64,000 nucleotides of DNA, from positions 186,001 through 250,000 of the forward strand of contig NEEC01000018.1 in the NCBI GenBank assembly GCA_002189035.1, in the 5' to 3' direction. Each line of letters starts with the position of its first letter. The first letter of the stretch is position 1. This DNA is from Utricularia gibba (lineage: Eukaryota > Streptophyta > Magnoliopsida > Lamiales > Lentibulariaceae). A program made the position numbers and the translations under genes. Under the pieces are notes generated by a model. That model was not told where the DNA came from, did no database searches, and saw nothing but the letters and a program-made list of their open reading frames with translations. Positions 61,659 through 64,000 of the stretch are shown one piece after another.

Positions 61659-62489
61659 TGTGATAACACATATTTTTAAGTGATTAAGTACATGAAAAAG
61701 ATTCATACTATGCTACAAAAATTAAGTTTTACTGCCTAATTTTATATTTTTGCGCATAAGTACCGTAATTGTGTTATTTTAGTCTTAGTTGGGTCTAAAT
61801 CACAGATTTACTACGTGAACAATTTGTCTTTTCTACTTCTGTTATGCATTGCTTGTTGTTTAACTTTGAAACTTGAATGTTGCTTAGGATATGCGATGAA
61901 AACGTTTTCCTTTCCCCTATCATGAGTGGCTAAGCACTTAGGGAGTGCCTTAGGGTGAAAGGGGGATAGATGTGCTAATCAATCTTTAGACCTAATCAAC
62001 CATAATTCATGTCACTTCCTTAACAAACTAAGATAGATTCAGGAGGGGGAAGCAATGAAACCTAGCTTAACAACCCTAATTAGAGGTAGACCAAAGATTA
62101 GGGGGAAAACAAGAGTCCGAATAAACCTAGACATTGTGAGTTAGTTGTTTGATTTATTGTTTGCATGAACTTGTTTAGTTATGAGCATACATCCCCCAAG
62201 AGTTCCAAGACATCACCCATTTCATTCCAGGAACAACCGAGTTCATAAAGTTCTTACTTTTCTTTACTATATTTTATCGCAACTCTACCTTAGTCCTAGT
62301 TAAGACCAAATCTACTAACATGACATTGATTGCATGCATGGACTAATCACATGATAAGCACCTGCTCTTCGTGTTCAACCCTAATCACTATGCTCATAAT
62401 TTTTTTATGCTTGAATGTGTGTTAGGTTATAAATTTATTTGATAGGAAGAATTGCAATTTAACGATGTTTCTAAATTTTTCGTTTATCA
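61659..62489 (+). mobile_element. Athila/Tat-type LTR, family B (copy 3), likely a 3' LTR
   Basis: Starts TGTGATAACACAT after the 'acttgaggacaag' motif and ends CGTTTATCA. It aligns with 62807-63958 in order and ends at the equivalent point. At 831 bp it is shorter than copy 4. Confidence 0.7.
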
Positions 62490-62806
62490 ACATATTGTTT
62501 CCTTTTTTTTATATAAATCTTAAAAATTGGCTCACTTGATCAAATTCTTAGCATGTTAATCTAAAGTATTATTATTATAGCATTATTCTTTATTTTTTTT
62601 AAAATTATAGAATAAATCATACTAACAAAATCATTTCATCTTTTATAGTAACTCATATTTTTTTCATATTCGTTCCAAATCTCTACAGCTTACACTCTAA
62701 CAAATAAATTAAGCCAAATATATCTTGACAATAATATCAATTTGAATCATTTTATTTAGATACTTGAGCACAATCTTAGATTCATTCATACGACTTTAGA
62801 AATTGT
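62490..62806. other. Spacer between two family B LTRs
   Basis: AT-rich, no motif recognised. Confidence 0.5.
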
Positions 62807-63958
62807 TGGTGATAGCACATTTTTTTTCAGTAATTTTAAGTTAGGAAAATGACTGTTATCACTATGTAAAACTAAGATTTTGTTAAATATTTGACATTTT
62901 CATGATTAACTGTTTGATTAGGTATTTTATTCTTGATTGGAACTACATCCTACATTTAGCCCCAATCTTTATTCTAATCACTTTCTTTCAACAATGCAAA
63001 TCCAATGAACCTAAAGTATACAGTGGAATCAGCATGAAAAGAGGACAAACGAAAAGAAATAGAAACACCAAATCCCAAAGTTGTAAACAATAGATTTTTG
63101 GAATGGTGGGAGACATAAGAAGGACATACCACTTAGAACAACACAACAATTCTAGAGAGGGGAGTTTTTTGGAAAAAAATCTCAAAAGAAGAACCAGGAA
63201 GAAGGAATGAAGAACGAATTTTACCTTTAAAGCTCACCTTTGGTTAGCGGGAACACAATTCCTAACTTGGAATAGTTTTAGCATTTCGTGTGAACTATTT
63301 ACGATTTCAGTTATTGTTTATTTTGTTGTTTTCAAGTTATAATATAAACATGTTGTGGATTATGTTTTATGTGTTAGTTTTATTTCCTTTCGATATGAGT
63401 GGCTAAATACATGTGATGCCTTGAGGGAGAAAGGAGTGTACATGATTATTGCTTATTAGATTACATTAACTCGATAATCACTTTAATTTCTTATCAAACC
63501 AAAATAGATCTAGAAGTGAAAAGTAGTGATATTGATCATAAGCTACTCTAATTAAATATAGACCAAAGATTATAGGAAAACAAGAGTTTAGGTACACTTG
63601 AACTTTTACTTGTTAGATTAGTGATTGTTAAATTGGATGGGAAAAGTGTAATAATGATCATACCACTCCTAGAAGCCTCAAGGCATTGCATTATCTTATT
63701 TTAGTTAGTAGTCAAATTTACATGTTTATTACTTTGTTGTATTTTATAGTAGACTTGCATTGGTCTTAGCTTTGAGTACATCTTTAACTGTGACAAAATA
63801 CTAAATGCATTCACTTTCACATAGTAAGCATCTTTGTGTTCAACTTTAATCCATTATGCTCGTATTTGTTTCATGATTAAATGTGCATTAGGTTTATAAA
63901 TTTATTTGATAAGAAAAATGTGCATTTTACTGTCGTTTGTAAAATTTTCCATTTATCA
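62807..63958 (+). mobile_element. Athila/Tat-type 5' LTR, family B (copy 4)
   Basis: Starts TGGTGATAGCAC and ends CATTTATCA, directly before a primer binding site-like sequence. The internal region would lie beyond the window edge. Confidence 0.7.
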
Positions 63959-63959
63959 A

Positions 63960-63978
63960 ATTGGCACCATTGACAAGG
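63960..63978 (+). other. Primer binding site-like sequence
   Basis: 'attggcaccattgacaagg' resembles the conserved Athila/Tat primer binding site TTGGCGCCGTTGCCGGGG with several transitions, and sits two bases after the LTR end. Confidence 0.6.
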
Positions 63979-64000
63979 AGCGATATTTGATTATCGTATG

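Noticed and set aside
1-64000. tRNA, rRNA, CRISPR array or bacterial-type operon
   Set aside because: No cloverleaf, rRNA core sequence, regularly spaced identical repeats or tightly packed co-directional genes were seen; everything fits plant nuclear DNA.

Overview
The window is nuclear DNA from a flowering plant, most likely a eudicot. It is AT-rich, its genes have short GT-AG introns, and three host genes match plant-specific or plant-conserved families. No prokaryotic gene, CRISPR array or RNA gene was found. The species cannot be named from the sequence.

Host genes, all on the minus strand: (1) a four-exon RING-H2 E3 ubiquitin ligase of the At3g02290 type (2017-3201); (2) MED18, a Mediator head subunit, in five exons (13909-15359); (3) a 24-exon LRR-malectin receptor-like kinase of the LRR-VIII-2 group (25465-31620). 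The kinase has a one-base deficit in a G run of its first LRR exon that breaks the reading frame. These genes are unrelated in function, and nothing suggests joint regulation.

Most of the rest is transposon sequence at different stages of decay. 5.7-9.0 kb: a coiled-coil retroelement protein remnant, degenerate repeats and an LTR-like repeat (family C). 9.2-10.6 kb: a MULE transposase relic. 11.4-13.3 kb: a solo LTR (family A) flanked by a 274-bp direct duplication. 17.9-18.3 kb: a foldback element. 18.5-23.3 kb: a Ty1-copia element with very short LTRs and a ruined polyprotein. 32.8-34.7 kb: LTRs of two gypsy families (E and B).

40.1-55.8 kb is a nested complex. A Tat/Athila-like Ty3-gypsy element (minus strand, family E LTRs) has lost its reverse transcriptase core. 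Its gag is split by a 1.24-kb LTR-like repeat (family D) and a two-gene PIF/Harbinger element. Next to it, a hAT element sits inside a second family A LTR, and its 8-bp target site can be inferred from the intact copy at 12.97 kb. 58.6-64.0 kb holds several Athila/Tat-type LTRs (family B), a reverse transcriptase scrap, an inverted second copy of family D, and at the right edge a 5' LTR followed by a primer binding site.

The least explained sequences are a third open frame between the two PIF/Harbinger genes, a coding-looking block at 41.16-41.8 kb, and the 274-bp duplication around the solo LTR. Splice sites were placed by eye from consensus sites and remembered family sequences.
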